Below are positions 62,966 through 64,000 of a stretch of DNA of 64,000 bases, piece after piece (the stretch's first letter is position 1; the number at the start of each line of letters is the position of its first letter). Source of the stretch: a virus; IMG/VR virus record IMGVR_UViG_3300049929_000026, positions 1 to 64,000 of that record; one strand, 5' to 3'. Below the pieces are notes generated by a model. It saw only the letters and a program-made list of their open reading frames with translations, was not told the origin of the DNA and did no database searches. The position numbers and the translations under genes were made by a program.

Positions 62966-64000
62966 TCAGGATGGAGGACGCCCAACGATCGGCGTCGTTC
63001 GCGCCGGATCGCTTGTCCCCATACGGAACTTACCGCTCGCGTCAGCGATCTTGTCTGCGGCAAGGTTTAGCTTAGCGGCTGCTGCGTCGAGCAACGCCGA
63101 CGTCGCGTCAAGAGCCTTGGAGTTTTCTTCGCCGCGCTTATGGTCGACGGTATTGGTGACCGTCTGTTCGTTAAATGCCGTAGGCCCGGTTAACCCGAAG
63201 GTGAAGTCATTCAGCAACTCCCGCGGGGCGCTTACGCCTTTGAGAGGATCGTTGAACTGCTTCCCGCCGATGCGCCGTTCCTCTTGCTCCTTGACAGCCA
63301 CGAGCCTGGCTTTCGTCTCGGGAGAGAGCCTACCCGTATTGTCTAGCTCGGCTCGTGCGGTCTCGCGGATATCGGCTTCGTTCTTGTCCATCGCGTTCAG
63401 GCGTTTGTTCGCATCCATCTCTCTGGATGCCATGATCATTTCGAGAGCCATGACGGTCATCACCGCCGAACCAATGATCAGGCCACCTTGCATGCCTAGA
63501 CTTGTCGCCATGGCCTTCTTCACGCCTTCACCGATCGCGGCCTGCGCCAGGTCAGCAGTGATCTTGCCTGCGATGATGGCGCCAATCCCGGCATACGGGT
63601 TCTCTGAAAGGAACTGAACGAAAGCCACGAGTTGCGCCGTCATGTCGGCTACCGTCGGGACGAGCGCTGTGAACTGTGGAATCAACTTCGTCAGGACCGG
63701 CATCAAGTCGGTACCGATCGCCACGTTGAACGCTTTAGCAGCCTCTTTGATCTGCAGATCGGGATCGTCCAGCCGAAGCTTGGCGCGCTTGTCCAGTTCT
63801 GCATCGTCCATGCTGGCGCCAGTAAACTCACCTAAAGCCAGTCCTATCGCTGTACGCCCAGCGGCTTTCCCGGTGCCCTTCTTCGTTTTCTCCGCTTCGT
63901 TGAAGGCGTCCATGTATGCCGGAGAAACGCCCGAAAGCGCCTTCATCCCGCGCATACCGAACATGCCGCCAATCTTGGTCAGATCGCCGCCTGTCTTGTC
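62966..64000 (-). CDS. tail tape-measure protein, C-terminal part (partial)
   Basis: The frame is open to base 64000, so the N terminus is outside. About 345 residues are visible: helical, with hydrophobic segments (YAGIGAIIAGKITADLAQAAIG; LIIGSAVMTVMALEMIMASRE) and long polar helices, as in tape-measure proteins. The place directly before the DNA-circulation and hub genes is the standard one. Confidence 0.75.
   Translation of the reverse strand, partial: DKTGGDLTKIGGMFGMRGMKALSGVSPAYMDAFNEAEKTKKGTGKAAGRTAIGLALGEFTGASMDDAELDKRAKLRLDDPDLQIKEAAKAFNVAIGTDLMPVLTKLIPQFTALVPTVADMTAQLVAFVQFLSENPYAGIGAIIAGKITADLAQAAIGEGVKKAMATSLGMQGGLIIGSAVMTVMALEMIMASREMDANKRLNAMDKNEADIRETARAELDNTGRLSPETKARLVAVKEQEERRIGGKQFNDPLKGVSAPRELLNDFTFGLTGPTAFNEQTVTNTVDHKRGEENSKALDATSALLDAAAAKLNLAADKIADASGKFRMGTSDPARTTPIVGRPPS

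Overview
The window is a 64 kb piece of a high-GC tailed-phage (Caudoviricetes) genome with a contractile-tail (myovirus, Mu-like) baseplate. The open frames at both window edges show it is an internal fragment. Two Gly/Ala/Ser-rich lipoproteins and a lipoprotein plus zinc-ribbon gene pair resemble proteins I associate with myxobacteria (Polyangia), so such a host is plausible but not proven.

Left arm, 1-27.1 kb, plus strand: the end of an SbcC/Rad50-type ATPase, small zinc-finger proteins, a Dam-like adenine methylase, PRPP synthetase (prs) coupled to nicotinamide phosphoribosyltransferase (nadV) split by an intein with a LAGLIDADG motif, then a long run of short, translationally overlapping accessory genes (ATGA/GTGA junctions). 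At 15-24.5 kb come a HisE/MazG-like gene, a mobile endonuclease-VII HNH, a lipoprotein/zinc-ribbon pair, and an RNA-maintenance block: RtcB RNA ligase, a 548-aa unknown, a YcgL-like nucleotidyltransferase and a CCA-adding enzyme. An ATP-grasp gene and a HicAB locus with an extra HTH antitoxin follow.

Middle, 27.2-31.7 kb, minus strand: a dense array in which I could fold 38 tRNA genes covering all 20 amino acids. It contains one intact and one broken HNH endonuclease gene, several unexplained structured spacers, and a rho-independent terminator at its distal end. About half of the tRNAs lack an encoded CCA, which matches the phage-encoded CCA-adding enzyme.

Right arm, 32-64 kb, mostly minus strand: a GH25 endolysin, a FliA-like sigma factor, small membrane proteins, a papain-like protease and lipoproteins (lysis/envelope region); then repeat-rich fibre proteins, an SGNH hydrolase, a 1245-aa tail spike, fibres, and the baseplate set (YmfQ-like, J, gp25, spike, hub, DNA-circulation protein) ending in the tape measure. 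Isolated plus-strand genes (three HNH-type nucleases, lipoproteins, small ORFs) interrupt this region.

Two regulatory families link the arms. One is a 5'-leader RNA: a bipartite hairpin beginning soon after a promoter-like GTGCTAnAA motif and followed by a shared ribosome-binding segment, seen seven times, mainly in front of the isolated plus-strand genes. The other is a palindrome TGGTCAnnTGACCA at five sites. With the tRNA array, the tRNA repair genes and the NAD+ salvage pair, the fragment suggests a phage equipped to survive host defences that destroy tRNA or NAD+.
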